Source: Syngnathus acus (Eukaryota; Chordata; Actinopteri; Syngnathiformes; Syngnathidae). From it: DNA of 64,000 nucleotides. The stretch covers positions 8,962,786 through 9,026,785 of the forward strand of contig NC_051100.1 of NCBI RefSeq assembly GCF_901709675.1. The letters run 5' to 3'. This document shows, piece by piece, positions 1-12,600 of the stretch. Position numbers and translations under genes: made by a program. Positions within the stretch are counted from its first letter, which is position 1. Every line of letters begins with the position of its first letter. The notes below the pieces were generated by a model. It saw only the letters and a list, made by a program, of their open reading frames with translations. It searched no databases and was not told the DNA's origin.

Positions 1-80
1 ACCCAGGACTGGTTGCCAGCCAACTGCACATTCACACCTATGAAGAATTTACAGTCAATTAACCTCACATGCATGTTGTT
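1..80 (-). repeat. Fragment of a teleost SINE (middle/3' part)
   Basis: Read on the minus strand this stretch carries the typical middle section of the common fish tRNA-derived SINE: a 'ttaattgactgtaaattc' block, then 'taggtgtgaatgtg', then 'ggctggcaaccagt'. The same blocks recur in the fuller copy near 34165-34512. The copy is cut by the window edge and looks old. Recognition is by eye against the other copy and the remembered consensus. Confidence 0.6.
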
Positions 81-850
81 AAAATGTGTGAGGAAGGAAA
101 AAAAACATAGCAGAACATGCAAATGATTGCAGTGATATTTCTGTTAAGACACACAGGAAACTAATTGACAACTCCTCTTATGAAAGGATGTTTCACTTCA
201 CACCTTCACTCCTTCCTTCCTACCTCCTACTGTCAGATAAAGTAGACGTGAACACTCACGTACATTAGATAAACTCAAAGAGAAGTTTTTACAACATCAT
301 GTGCCCTTTCTTCAAGGACACAATTGTTTTATTGGCTGGACTCCACCACTGCTTTGCAGGAGCTTTACCCAAATGTGTTGTTCAACAATCAGAGCCAGGA
401 AACCTCAAAGGCCTCCGCGCTCAGTCAGGAATGATAGTCAGCATTTTCCGCAGCTCGCCAATTATCTACCTCCGCTGGGCTGCGGCAGATTGAACGCTAA
501 CTATAACATTGAGTAGCGGAAAGATCAGCTTCGTTTTCTCGAATGAAGTGGAAATAACCGAGGTTATTCTATTTAGTTATACACAAATATTTGATTTAAT
601 AATATTTCAAAATACACAAATTATTCAAGATTATTAAGATGATCTTTGTTTTTTTCAGCTTCTTGTTTATTTGCAAATTAATGAGGCTAAATGCTGAATT
701 TTTGCTGTTAAAATAAGCTATTTATTTATCATAGGCCAATTTTAACAGTGTACAAAATCCTACCAATATCTAATACTGTACACTTTTCAAATCAATGCTT
801 TCTTGTATTTATTGACTTTAATTCCGACATTCTGTCTTGTGTGTGCATAG
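81..850. other. Intron sequence of slc35f3-like gene, nothing else seen
   Basis: AT-rich non-coding sequence before the first recognisable exon of the plus-strand transporter gene. I see no exon, RNA gene or promoter that I can support. It is most simply intron, because the first exon seen starts mid-codon after a splice acceptor. Confidence 0.6.
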
Positions 851-3800
851 GGAGTGTTGTCGCTTTTTCGGGGACGACGGGCTGACCCCCAAGGTGTTCT
901 TCACCAAGGTGGCCCCTTTCGGCCTGTTGTGGATCCTCACCAACTACTTGTACCTGCAGGCCCTCAGGAAGATCAACACAACAGACGTGTCAGCGCTCTT
1001 TTGTTGTAACAAGGCCTTCGTCTTCCTGCTCTCATGGATTGTGCTAAGAGACCGCTTCATGGGCGTCAGGGTGAGTTCATAGTTCACATCTCGAGTTTTT
1101 ATTGAACAAACTGAAACAGAAGATGAATGGATAGTTAATGTATGTGCAGTTCATGCAGCCAATGCAAATGTCCTGACCACAAGTTGTGATGATGGACTAT
1201 TGGACTAGTTTCACTAATTCACTTTTTTTTATTTACTAGCATATTATCAAAGCATAGGCTGCTAACCGCAGAAATGAACATTTAACAATTTTAATCAGAA
1301 TTTTGTCCAACCTATCTGTATTTAGTGTCACTTTATTATTTCGTGTCTTAAATGATTCAAAATAATCCGAGTCAACACACCATGATACCATGCATGTCTC
1401 TGTGTGTTATGGAGAGAGCAATGGAAGGATTTAGCACATTGTGGGAATATATCCACCCGCCGCAGGATGGATCCCGCTCCTCCTTTTTTCTGTTCTCGTC
1501 ACACACCCACTCAAACATCTCACCATCCTCCCATTATATGTGATGAAAGGACTCCATAAGAAGGAAAGTCAGATATAATCCTACTCCTGCTCCCATTCAC
1601 AGCCTCTCTATACGTCTTTCTGTCTACCTTTGGTGGTACACATTGCAGAGTTTGGATGTCTGCAGCAATGCAGGGGATGCTGGACCAGTTTGTCATGAGC
1701 GTGCACAAGCAGGGATGTGCACGAGCAGAGAGACGCTACATCATCCCTCTGTGATGTTATGTGCAACAGCAGATGGCTTTGTCTTATTGGCACACTTGTG
1801 TTGTACTGTGGATTGCAATGTCATTTGGACATATTGAGGGATGGTAAATTCAACACATTGATATTTACAATTGCCATATTTTCCGCACTATAAGGTGCAC
1901 CGGATTATAAGGCACAGCTTCAATGAATGGCCCATTTTAAAACTTTGTCCATATATAAGGCGCACCAGGTTATAAGGCGCACCTTCAATGAATGGCCCAT
2001 TTTAAAACTTTGTCTATATATAAATCCATATATTTGGACACGCCTGCTGTAGTGGCTCAATATTGGTCCATATATAAGGCGCACCGGATTATAAGGTGCA
2101 CTGTCGGTTTTTGAGAAAATTGGAGGTTTTTAAGTGCGCCTTATAGTGCGAAAAATACGGTAAAGGCAATACGTTTTAATTTATTTACAGTATTGTACCT
2201 ACTGCATTATATTTGAAAATTAATGTATACCCTCATTCATTATGTTATTTTCTTATTTTCATTTATAGCTCCAACACAAATGCTGATGCAATAAGAACCT
2301 TGTTTTTTATTCCTATTAGATACAATTGTGTGAAACCAGTTGGCATAAAAAATGCTACATTGTAGCGGGTTATACATGCAGTTAATATACACTATAAATT
2401 CATATGCTTGGATGGAGTCATGACCCTATCCTTCCCTTGATCCCCTAGAATGCTGTGCTGACATGTCTAAAAAACACAATGAAGTCCTGTATTAAGGTAT
2501 GAGGTTGTTGACCTTGCAGTTACCGCCAACCCTCCGTCTTGACTGACAGGCGGCCTGCAGTGCTGCGAGAACCATTTTGTCAAAGGTGCCACGCCTGAGA
2601 GCGATGTTAAGAGGGCTTTGGCCCAGTATAAGCACACTGATCATTTATCTTCCTGACACACGTAATCCACTAAACTGGACGCATGCCTGCCTCCTATCTT
2701 GATAACATACAGTAGATCTCAGATTAATGGTGCACTACTTTGAGGTTTTGGGAGGACGGTGTGCTTCCCGCTTTTGCCGTGATGGCTTGCAGTGGAAATC
2801 AATGCGAAACAATCAACTACTAGAAGACCGCAGGAGCTTTGTCTGCTGACTTTGAAATGAAGCTCATGCATCAATTAGAGGACAACAAAAAGGAGGAGGC
2901 CATCTGCAGTAGCGGTCAAAAAGTCACACCGCTGTGAACACCATGTTGTTAATAGTCGTTCTCTGTCTACAGATAGTGGCGGCCATATTGGCCATTGCAG
3001 GCATCGTCATGATGACCTACGCTGATGGTTTCCACAGTCACTCGGTCATTGGCATCACTCTGGTTGTTACTTCAGCATCCATGTCTGCACTATACAAGGT
3101 AGGATTTTTATTTATGGCTGCATTGGGCCTTAATAAAGATTGACCTCTGTGATAAACATTCATTATTACTTTCGCCCTTGCAGATTGCAATATACAATGA
3201 ATGGCCAATTCATTTCCAATATAAGAAATGAATTTCCATAGAAAAAAATCTACCACCTGAACTACAACAACACGTGAACTATTTTACAGTCATAAGAGTT
3301 TGATGTACATTTTCTTTCATTCTGTGTGTGAAAAGCTTTGTATTACTACACACACAAAAAAAAAAAAACTTTTTTCTTACATGTTGAATGGACATTTCTG
3401 CCATTTTTTCTCCCAGTCCAAATGTTTTAGCCCCCATTAAAAAAAAGAAACCTGTTCTCCAGAAAACTAAAGAGTTATAAAATCCATCACCCCTTATATC
3501 GTAAAGGAAATTTAACATACACTTAATATAATGAGCTATATATTTATCGCTAAAAGTTGGCAACTCAGTCTCAGTGCAGGCGTATGAAGGTCACCCTGTA
3601 TGCTGCGCCACAGGAGGTCACAATTTGTGCATTCATGAGTAACCCCCCTCCTTCCTGCCAGGTTCTCTTCAAGATGGTCCTCGGCAGTGCCAAATTCGGG
3701 GAGGCTGCACTTTTTCTGACTATTGTGGGAGGTGCCAACTTTGTTTTTATCAGCATTGTGCCCATCGTCCTATATTTTACCCGAGTTGAGTACATTGAAT

Positions 3801-4414
3801 CGGCAGGCGACATCCCCTGGGGCTACTTCTGTGGGGTTGCAGCACTGCTTTTAGGTAAAAAAAAAGAATCTCTGGGATCTATTATCGTGTTTTACCATAA
3901 TCACTTTTGCTCTCGTTCTGCTTCTTCAAACAGCTTTCAACATCCTGGTCAACTTCGGCATCGCCATAACATATCCAACATCTATCTCCCTTGGCATCGT
4001 CCTAAGTGTTCCTGTCAATGCCAGTAAGTGTGTTAGTATAAATCAAAGATGTCATCATTTAATGGGTACAGTGAGAATTACATAGTTGGCCTTTAAAATG
4101 CATAAAGGTCCTTAGGAGTTTGATGTCAACACAGATCCAAATTGCTCATTATTGTGTTTTTCCTCTTACCAGTGGTGGACTTCTTCACGTGTGAGATTAA
4201 TTTCAACACGGTGCGCCTCTTTGCCGTCTCCATCATCTGTCTGGGCTTTCTCATGCTGCTCCTTCCGGAGGACTGGGACCAGTGCATCATCCGCCTCAGC
4301 ACCAAGCTACGCAAACGTGACGAGCCGGCCGAGGGCAGCGCCGAAGCAGGGGCCTCCACGGGACTCAACTGGAGGGGCCGAGCCAGGACCTCCATGGCAA
4401 CATTTTCACACTGA
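851..4414 (+). CDS. slc35f3: SLC35F3-like solute carrier (5' partial)
   Basis: Multi-pass membrane transporter of the SLC35F family (drug/metabolite transporter fold). SLC35F3 is described as a putative thiamine transporter. Five exons are visible: 851-1070, 2973-3098, 3662-3854, 3934-4023 and 4173-4414, with agreeing phases and stop TGA at 4412-4414, giving about 289 residues of C-terminal half to two-thirds. Diagnostic blocks are YLQALRKINTTDVSALFCCN, the exon-2 segment IVAAILAIAGIVMMTYADGF, SASMSALYKVLFKMVLGSAK, and SLGIVLSVPVN. Several hydrophobic segments of about 20 residues are evident. The tail is hydrophilic (EPAEGSAEAG, then WRGRARTS). SLC35F4 is the close paralogue and shares 'TKVAPF'. 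Neighbourhood with TARBP1 matches human 1q42 and favours F3. The N-terminal exons lie left of the window. Confidence 0.88.
1873..2161. mobile_element. Palindromic MITE-like element in slc35f3 intron
   Basis: The ends are inverted copies: left 'attttccgcactataaggtg' and right, read on the other strand, 'atttttcgcactataaggcg'. Inside, 'ataaggcgcacc' variants recur. A block beginning 'cttcaatgaatggcccattt' occurs twice (about 1918 and 1983), so the interior has its own tandem duplication. There is no coding capacity. This is a non-autonomous DNA-transposon (foldback) copy of a type common in fish genomes. I do not assign a superfamily because no clear target-site duplication is visible. Confidence 0.75.
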
Positions 4415-6514
4415 TTGGGACCATGTGGTCGGAGCTGGATGGAATGTTTAAGGGCCTCTATTGACGCAGCCTCCTCGGCTGCGAACGTTTGGACCAGGAA
4501 GAGAGGTTATACCATCACTCAGTTGATGCATGGATGCAAATCAGATGTACCCTCCTTACCTAAATATAATCAGGTATTAGACAAAGTTAAAGCTGTACCT
4601 GTCATGAATTTTTCCAATGGTCACCTTCACCTGAGAAGACTTGCCAACTTAATTGGAGAAGAAAGTCAGTACCATGTGGACTTGGCTGTCTTAAAACAAA
4701 ACACATGCTTAAAAATCCAAAGAAGAATGCCTACAAATGCAGGAGGCCCCAAGTGGCATCCCTCAGTCATTCTTCCTTCTTTGCACTGGTTAACAGCTTG
4801 TAGTTCACACCTGCCGACCCGATGTACTCCTGTGGTGTGAACAGGCCCGTGTGGACATGCGAGGCTCAGTGTGAGCTCGACATGCTTTTACTGAACCTCG
4901 CTCCATCCCAAGCCTTTTTTGGACCTCTCTGATTGGCTTCCTGCATTCATGTGCTCTCTCTCTCGGGGCAAAGCGGGAACTCCTGTCAAAGTGGAAGTGG
5001 CGACACCCACCGCTCTGGCAGTGGAGAGCTCTGAAAAGTAAAATGTGCAATGCATGATTAGCTTGGCTTATCATGACGAGAGACTGCTTTCAGTTCAGCT
5101 GATTTGCTAAAGATTACTGTCAGTTTAAGTATCGTAACCTGTGGTTAAAAGCAATTAGGTTCACTGTGAATGGAACTACACTGAGCCCCCCCCCAATGGG
5201 TCTCTGTCATTTAACTCATACACAGTTGAGTCATATGAAGCAAATTCCAACTTGATAAAGCGCTATTTAAGTGCAGTCCATTTACCCTCCCATTTTTATA
5301 AACAGTTGGTAAGTTTTCAAATTTCCCACTCACTGGACCCTTCATGAAGTACACAAAGCACAATAAAATTAGATCCAATCAGGAGTTGTAGCAAAGGTTG
5401 ACATTACCAAAGACGTATAGAAAATCTTCAGCAATGTGGTTGATTGAATTGTTTAAACGTATCATTATGGTTAAATGTATTAATGTTATTTTTATTAGCA
5501 GGGAAGTGACAATTTGAGGAATTTGTTTAACTGAAGACAGCTTTTGGATTGGATCAGTTTCAATGTTGTGTACCTCATGCTGTGACTGGTGAGTAGTAGC
5601 TCGGAGACACAAGATCTTTTTGTTTGACTGTATTTATGATACTTGAGGCAAGTTACCAGTGGAGATGAACCGGAGCCTTGAATGAAGAGCTGGAAACTGC
5701 CTTGTTGTGAATGTATAAACATCACTATGTGCAATCTTCTTTTTACAGTGCCACCACAGACTTCTGCAGACAAGTACTCATCTGCATATTTTTTTTTTGA
5801 CATTTCATAACATACCTTTCATCATTTTTTTCATCTGGCTGCTGTCGAGACAGGGCAGGCCGATGGGGACATCACAAAGTTATCAAGACCACTTCACTGC
5901 CTTCTCTGTTTTCACCACAGCATACATGAGCACTGTTTCCCATTGTCATTCTCAATGACAATAAATAAGAATATTGTATTCCTCTGGAATTATTGCTATT
6001 GACATAAATGTAAACCTTTGTAAGGAATGACGATTTTATACACTGAGATGCAACATACTGTATGATTATCACATTTGAGAAAGGAGTATGGGAGGTGTGA
6101 TTATTTAATAATGGGTTTATTTGATTCGGTGGGGGGGGGCAGGGTCTTCAAGTATATTCACATATACTTCATAAAAAGATTACTTTTCAATCCATCTATT
6201 GTCCAGGTTTGGTTTCTTCTTGCCAATATGAAGCTTTTGGAAATGTTTTAAGAAAAAGCATTTCTGTAAGATGCAGAAGACCTCAGCTTTCACACTTGAA
6301 AGACTATGTAGAAGATTTAGGGGGCAGTCTATGGCAATTGTCCCTTCATCAAGAGGCCATAAATATTGGACTTAAGAGCAGCTGGATCAGAAAAGGGCAT
6401 CCCCAAAACAGCTCCCGGAAGCAGATAGTTGTCCAAAACGTCTTGCTTATAATCAGCAGACAACAATTGAATTAATTATCAACTAATTGACTCCAATTTT
6501 GTTGTCATTTTTCT
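4415..6514. other. 3' UTR of slc35f3-like gene and convergent intergenic region
   Basis: No coding sequence that I can support. The plus-strand transporter ends at 4414, and AATAAA signals lie at 5362-5367 and 5960-5965, either of which could end its mRNA. A TTTATT (AATAAA on the minus strand) at 6117-6122 could end the GPCR mRNA that runs the opposite way. The two genes are therefore tail to tail. Open frames here are short and look random. Confidence 0.6.
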
Positions 6515-8764
6515 TTATGTAATAAGTACGGTTTCTGATGAGGCATGCTCTACTTTCACTGTAATCTGGCCATAGACAAAAGTGGCCCTTGGTGCCACAG
6601 TCAAAGCAGAAAATGGTAGTCTGCCGCCCTCTTGCGTCCTACAGGGTACTTGCAGGAAATCCACCTTCCTGCCACTATGAGGGTCTTGCCAAGTGGAGCA
6701 GGGTGTGGTGCCCTCTTCATGGAGACACATTTTGCCTACATTTTCACTGGACTGATGCTTGTAGTCAGTGCTGATGATGAAAACTGGAGAGCAATACCGG
6801 GGGGTGTCCGGACTAGACTTTGGCCCTGGAAGGGGGCTTGTGAGCCTGCAGGGGTCAACCTCCCCTCCCGAGCTGACGACACTTCCCATTCTAGCTCTCA
6901 CCTTCTGCCTCAGCCCATGCAGAGCTGCCCGGAAACGCTTGCTGAGCAGAGCGTACAGCAGGGGGTTGAAATCAGAGTTGAGCAGCACCAGAAAGTAGGA
7001 AACGGTCAGAGCAGAGGGGGGCACCAGGGAGGTCTCACCAGAGATTGCTGCTTCGGTGGCCTGAACGAGAACAACACCAATGTAAGGGGTCCAGCACAGG
7101 AAGAAGGTTAAAATGACCAGAATGAGGCGACCAACTCCTTGATGCTGCTGCTGGGGGTCCTGCAGGGGAGGTGACAACATGGAGAAGACTCCCCTGGAGG
7201 AAGTTGGATGAACAGACACAACACTAGAGATACACTGTCCACTTAGATGATAGACCAGTGTGGAGGGAATGTGCAAAGAGGGAAGGAACATGCAGTTTGG
7301 AACTCTACTGCGTTGAAGCGAGTCCTGCAAGCTGTGAATCCTCTTGGCGTGTTTGCGGGCAACCTTGGCGATGTTCACGTAGCAGACCAGGATAATGATG
7401 GCGGGAATGAGGTAGGAAAGGCTGGTCATGGTGGCTGTGTAGCTGGGACTGCTGGCCCAGTCTACTGCACAGCTGTACACGGGAGCTACATAGGCCATAG
7501 AACTCCAGCCCAGCAGTGGGGGGCAACTGGTTGCCATGGCCTGCAGCCAGATCCACAAGACCACCGAGCACGTCCGCCGCAGGGTGCAGCGGGAGCTGTA
7601 ACGTAGGCAGTCCATGATGGAGTGGTAGCGGTCTAAAGCGATGGCAGCCAGTGTTAGAACAGACACTGTGCAGTAGACAGAGGAGGTGTAGGCCACAAAT
7701 AGACACAGGTTCTGTTAAAGGGAAAAAAAATGAATGAATGAAATCACAAGAAGGTTGGGAGTTAAGAATTTGCTCACAAAACATTCGCCCCATCCAGGCT
7801 TCACGATGGACAAAGCAACAAAGGGCATGACACCGAGGCCCACCAGGAGGTCACTGATGGCCAAGTTCATGATCAACACTGATGTCACTTGGCGGAGAGT
7901 CTTAGTAGCTGCCACGAGGATAATGACAAGAAGGTTACCTATACACGGAAAACAACATCACAGTGGTTGGACAAGCACATTATTGTCATTGTCAATACCA
8001 GAATTTTCAGACTGACTCTGACTCATGTGTTAGGATGCTTTTGTTCTGTAATTTTTTGCAACTCAAAATGTGATAGTCTCGTTTGGAAATAGTTCAGGCA
8101 CAACATAAAGAGGAGTTCCATTGCATGTGTAAGAAAAATAAATTCCAGCCTTAAAAATATAAATTTGTAGCTCCAACTGCCTGATAATATTGCAGAGGTA
8201 TCATTTAAGGGTATTGTGGCTGCAGATCGTAGTGATGTTGAGAAGGATCTCTTTCCTTGTTATGAGTATACATAAAAAAAAATAACCGCATCAGTAGGGT
8301 ACGCCATAATGAATAAATGTTATCTTTGGAAGGGTTAGCATATTGATCAATTAAAAATCGAGATGTAGGCAAAAAGCTCATTGAGATGAAAGATGTCCTC
8401 ACCAGCTATTTAGCAAAAAAGTTTTCATGTTTATTAACCAAGTACACAATGTCTATTCATTCACTGAGAGGAGCAGGCCAAATATGTATTATTTCCCCAT
8501 GACAATTCAAAGTTAGACAAATTTACTATTATAATTTTGGTTGTACGTATTGCATTTTTTCTTACACTTGAAACAAAAGAATAGATACTCTCAGAAATGT
8601 GTGTTACCTGTCACCGAGCCCAGACACATCACTACCACGAGCACCATCAGCAGCGACTCTATCCGTGTGGGCACGTTGTCCCCTGAATCACCCTTTTGGC
8701 TTGTGTTGACGGCCGCCGCTCGCAAAGAGCTCGGAACTGACCCGTTGCTTTCCAGGACACCCAT
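6515..8764 (-). CDS. Orphan class A (rhodopsin-like) GPCR
   Basis: Seven-transmembrane receptor on the plasma membrane, ligand unknown. Three exons in transcript order: 8764-8608, 7938-7778 and 7711-6515, phases consistent, 504 residues, stop TAA at 6515-6517. The N-terminus has N-glycosylation sequons NGS and NTS. Visible landmarks are GNLLVIILVA (TM1), MNLAISDLLVG (TM2, NLAxxD), Cys about 105 before TM3, DRY at about 133-135, PPLLGW ending TM4, a Cys in loop 2 (YSCAVDW), FFLCWTPY (TM6 CWxP) and NPLLY (TM7 NPxxY). The third inner loop is Gln/Ser/Pro-rich. By remembered sequence it most resembles GPR161/GPR101-type orphans, but not closely enough to give a symbol. The start was chosen because this ATG directly precedes the sequon-bearing leader and follows a likely acceptor. 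Confidence 0.85.
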
Positions 8765-9608
8765 TTGCAGCCTTGATTGAATGCACTGTGGAGAATGACA
8801 AAAATATTCAGTCACAATAGTAAACCCGACTTGATATGGTTCGCAATTGGTCTGGACCAGCGTCAGGTGACAAGTTGAACCGCCTCCATCCTTCTTCCTC
8901 ACATTGAAGGGGAGAGAAACACAGGTTGCATCACTTCAGCTATACCCACATGTTTTGGGCACACTTATTCAAACAGTCATAAAATACATATACAGCATCT
9001 ATAATATAAAATTGTTTATTACAATAAAAATGTTTATTATAATAAAAACATTTCTAAATACAGGAGAGCGTACCAACTTCATAAAGGATGGCTGGAGCCC
9101 GGATTCAAAATCTCAAATTAATACCTGCAAGGCGGATAAATGCGCAAAGTAAAAGAAACAAGAAAATAATAATAATAGCTTTGAATCACAATGTTTCTGA
9201 GTTTACCCAGTGGCAACATTCAACATAAAAATATCAAGTTATCGATGAATATTTTTTGAATGCAGCATGTTTTATCCATTGTTTTTTTGTAGTCCCCATG
9301 AGTCAAAAAGGAATTGCCGCAACGAATAACAGTAAAAATGTTGAATTGCTGTTCTTCCTCTGCATGCACTGGGAGTAGGTAGTATCATTATTTCTGCACA
9401 ATGCTCAGTGGAATACTTGGATGGAATAAGTGTTGATCTCCATTTCATGACCTACTAAGGTACCAGAAATGTGAAAAGACCATGAACAAATTTACATGAT
9501 GAAGAATCAATATGATGTGTTTGCACTTTTGTTTGCATTTAAACGCTTCATGTGGTGACTGATAGCACCTTCGTTGTTAAGACCGGATATGTTGTCTGGC
9601 TCCGTTCT
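8765..9608. other. GPCR upstream region and TARBP1 3' UTR
   Basis: AT-rich spacer between the GPCR start and the TARBP1 stop, both on the minus strand. TTTATT (minus-strand AATAAA) at 9015-9020 and 9033-9038 are possible TARBP1 polyadenylation signals. The sequence just above 8764 reads as a splice acceptor (ccacag) on the minus strand, so a non-coding GPCR 5' exon probably lies further right. No other gene is seen. Confidence 0.5.
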
Positions 9609-12600
9609 TCAGCCATGTATTGACTTTTCTTGACTGGAGGTGCTGACAAGGCGTTGGCGAGTGTACTCCCAGATCAGCAGGGCAGCGCTTACATGCACGT
9701 TGAGTGAACGGATGACACCTTGTTGAGGGATCTCCACGCACACGTCCAACAGCTGAAGCAAGTTGGCGGGGATGCCTTCTCGTTCGTTGCTATGATGACA
9801 GAAACAACACTTGTAGTTTTCATTCGATATGATGATGCCTTCCGGTACTGCCCGTTCATTTGATAAATGAACCATCGGTTGCCAAGTTAATAAATTTTCT
9901 GAAAGTGCTGACAATCAGTCAAGTGATCATGGTAAGAGACACTGATTGGATATGCGAGGATGCAGCCAACAAAGCAAGCAGGCGTTCTTATGTAATGAAG
10001 TGCTTCAGTGAGATTACATTACGCAACAAAGCTGAGTATTATTGTATTGTACTGTATAGCGGAAACTCAGGATCGTGCAGGTTTACTGAACCTACAGTAA
10101 GTTGCACCCGGTGAATGTAAAGGAGTAATGAGGGGAGCCTTCAATGAGTCTACAGAGGGCACAACACAGCAGGAACTGCCAACTTAATGATCTCTATTTA
10201 TCCTGAGTGCAATTGGGTGAAAAGATTGGTCCGATTAAAAGAAGGCTGCAATAAAACAAAATGGCTAAAGAGACATTGTACTGCTTCTTCCACAACTGCA
10301 GGATTGAAGCTATGTCAAGTGGTGTGAAGCTGCAATTACTTGACTGAGAAGACAATGTGCATCCATCTGATCCCTCATGCTCTAAACAACATAATAAGTA
10401 GATGAAGGTCCCTGCTGCTGTCAACATTTTCTGCTCTGTTATCCTGAGGGAGAGCCAATTACAGAGCAGCATGTTCTGACAGAAGCACCAAGAGTGAAGG
10501 GCCCACAGAGGAAAAAGGCTGAATGGGTGAGTGAAAATTAAATTACCTCGCTTGGCTCGTAGATTTATCTACGTAAAACCCGAGAGGCGAGTGTAAAGGA
10601 GATCGATGGAATGGTCAGAAAAACATAGTTTGACAAGGCGAGTTCAGTTTTAACAGTAACATTGGATTGTGTTGTGCTCATTAGCAATTTAAATCAAATG
10701 GCATAATCCGGTATTGCTACATAAAGCTTTGTAGATATAACAAACGTCCTACGTTTTGTTCCACAAATGGTCCTGTCTCAAACCAGTTTGGATAATTGAA
10801 GACTCTTCTTCTACCAATATGAAACCGCGCTTTAGATGGAGTTGTCATGAGTCCTACCCCAAAAGTAGCAGAGTCTTCTCAGGAAATTGGTAGTCCTGAA
10901 GGCTCTGACTATTGGACGTCTGCTCCACACCAACAATGCAGTAGCCATCACTTTTCTTCATTTGGAGAAAGTCTGCCAGCTCCGACGGCTTTACCTAATG
11001 AGCAAACAAATGCAGTTTATAAATTGAGGGTTAGTGCGATGGAGTAGAATGTGGAACTAAATGTGACGCACGACACCTCCAGGAGAGGAAGCCAAAGTTC
11101 TGATGAGACACTGAGGGACTGAAAGTGTTTATCTGTGATGTGGCGGAGGTTGTCCAGCACCAACGCACTGGAACCAAAGATCTCACAGGTCCTGCACAGA
11201 CCTACAGCAACACAAACAAGCATTTTGGTGGTGTTACTTTCACAGCTGAACACTATGCATAAAGTTGCCTTAGCAACACAGTGTGATGACCTCCAAGGTT
11301 CGTGGGTTTGTCAATGAGTGAGGCCACCACCAGTAGGGCGCCATGCTGTTTGCCGAGGCGAGCTGCTCTTTGCTGCGGAACCAGCTGAAGATCCAAGTCC
11401 TGGTCCTGGATGTCCAAACACCAGGGGGTTATTTTCTTCTGGACTTCTGCCCAGCGCTCCTCCTTGTCCTCCTCACCTGGGAGACACAAAATCATGACCA
11501 AAAAACCACCAAAAAACATCAGATTAGATTCAATTGCATCCCTGACTGTACTTTTATCCTGCTGAATCCAGTCTCCAGGCTGGAGCCGGCTCAGGTCAGG
11601 AGTGGGATTCCTTAAAGGAGGTGTCTGAAATAAGCAAGACAGCTTCTCCAACTTCCAGAGGGGAATCCACTCATCATCGGCCAACCCTGAAAGACTCGGG
11701 AAAGTGTAGAATATCGTCTATGGGGAAAAAAAAGAAACAATTAAGTATGTTTGTTTACATACATAATTACTATCACACCATTTTTCATGTACTGTAAAGT
11801 TACCTCAATGCTGTAATCCCTGATTGGATGAAAGGCACCAAAGAAAAAGTGCTCTTGAATCCTGGTCCAGTTCTTGTTGGAATTCCTAAAACAAATAGCA
11901 GACATGTTTTCAGTATGCTATATTGATGCTTTTGTAGCTACTGTAGTGTCGCATTCCCACCCAGTGTTCTTTAGGGCCTCAGTCTGGTGCAGACAGGCCT
12001 TGACCACAGTGGACAGCCCCCTCAAACCATCAAGTGTCCCCTCGCCTCTGACCTCTACCAGGTGCCAAACCCGTTTCAAAGCCAGCAGGGCATAGAGACG
12101 CACACTAAAGTTGTGGTGGAAACACCACTGAAGAGTGATGTCCAGTGCTTTTGCCAAATGCATATCCTTAAATACAAAGGAAAAGAAGTATTATAATAAC
12201 TGAGAAATGATTAAAGGGAAATTTTGACGATGTCTCACTGGATTTTTAAGGGTGGGGAGGATGATTTCAAAATGCACTAGGACTGCCAGAAAGGTGCAGA
12301 TGCCAGTCTTGGTTCCTTCATGATGCTGCACCAAAAGCACAGAAATTAATGTTATTTTACATCACATTGTAATTTACATTACCATTGTTAAATGGGCTTA
12401 AAAAACATAAATCACTGGTTGTCACCACTCACTGCAAATAGTGGGATTTTTGGTCAAATAAAGAGGTAAGTGTAAAAAACGTGTGAGCTCACCATATCGA
12501 AGCAGGCCCAAAAGTCACCTATTTGTTGTGGGTAACGGACAAGGATCAGAATCATCGTCCACTCAATGAGGTACTTGACTGAAGCCTGGTTACTACAAAA

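Noticed and set aside
3557-4027. 156-codon plus-strand open frame
   Set aside because: It is exon 3 of the slc35f3-like gene plus read-through of an 79-nt intron and frame-shifted exon 4.
6632-7111. 159-codon plus-strand frame opposite the GPCR
   Set aside because: Antisense shadow of the long third GPCR exon; no splice or family support.
11253-11684. 143-codon continuous frame in TARBP1 as one exon
   Set aside because: It runs through a 75-nt intron. Splicing 11552|11476 joins [11 protein letters not shown] in agreement with the family, so the read-through is coincidental.
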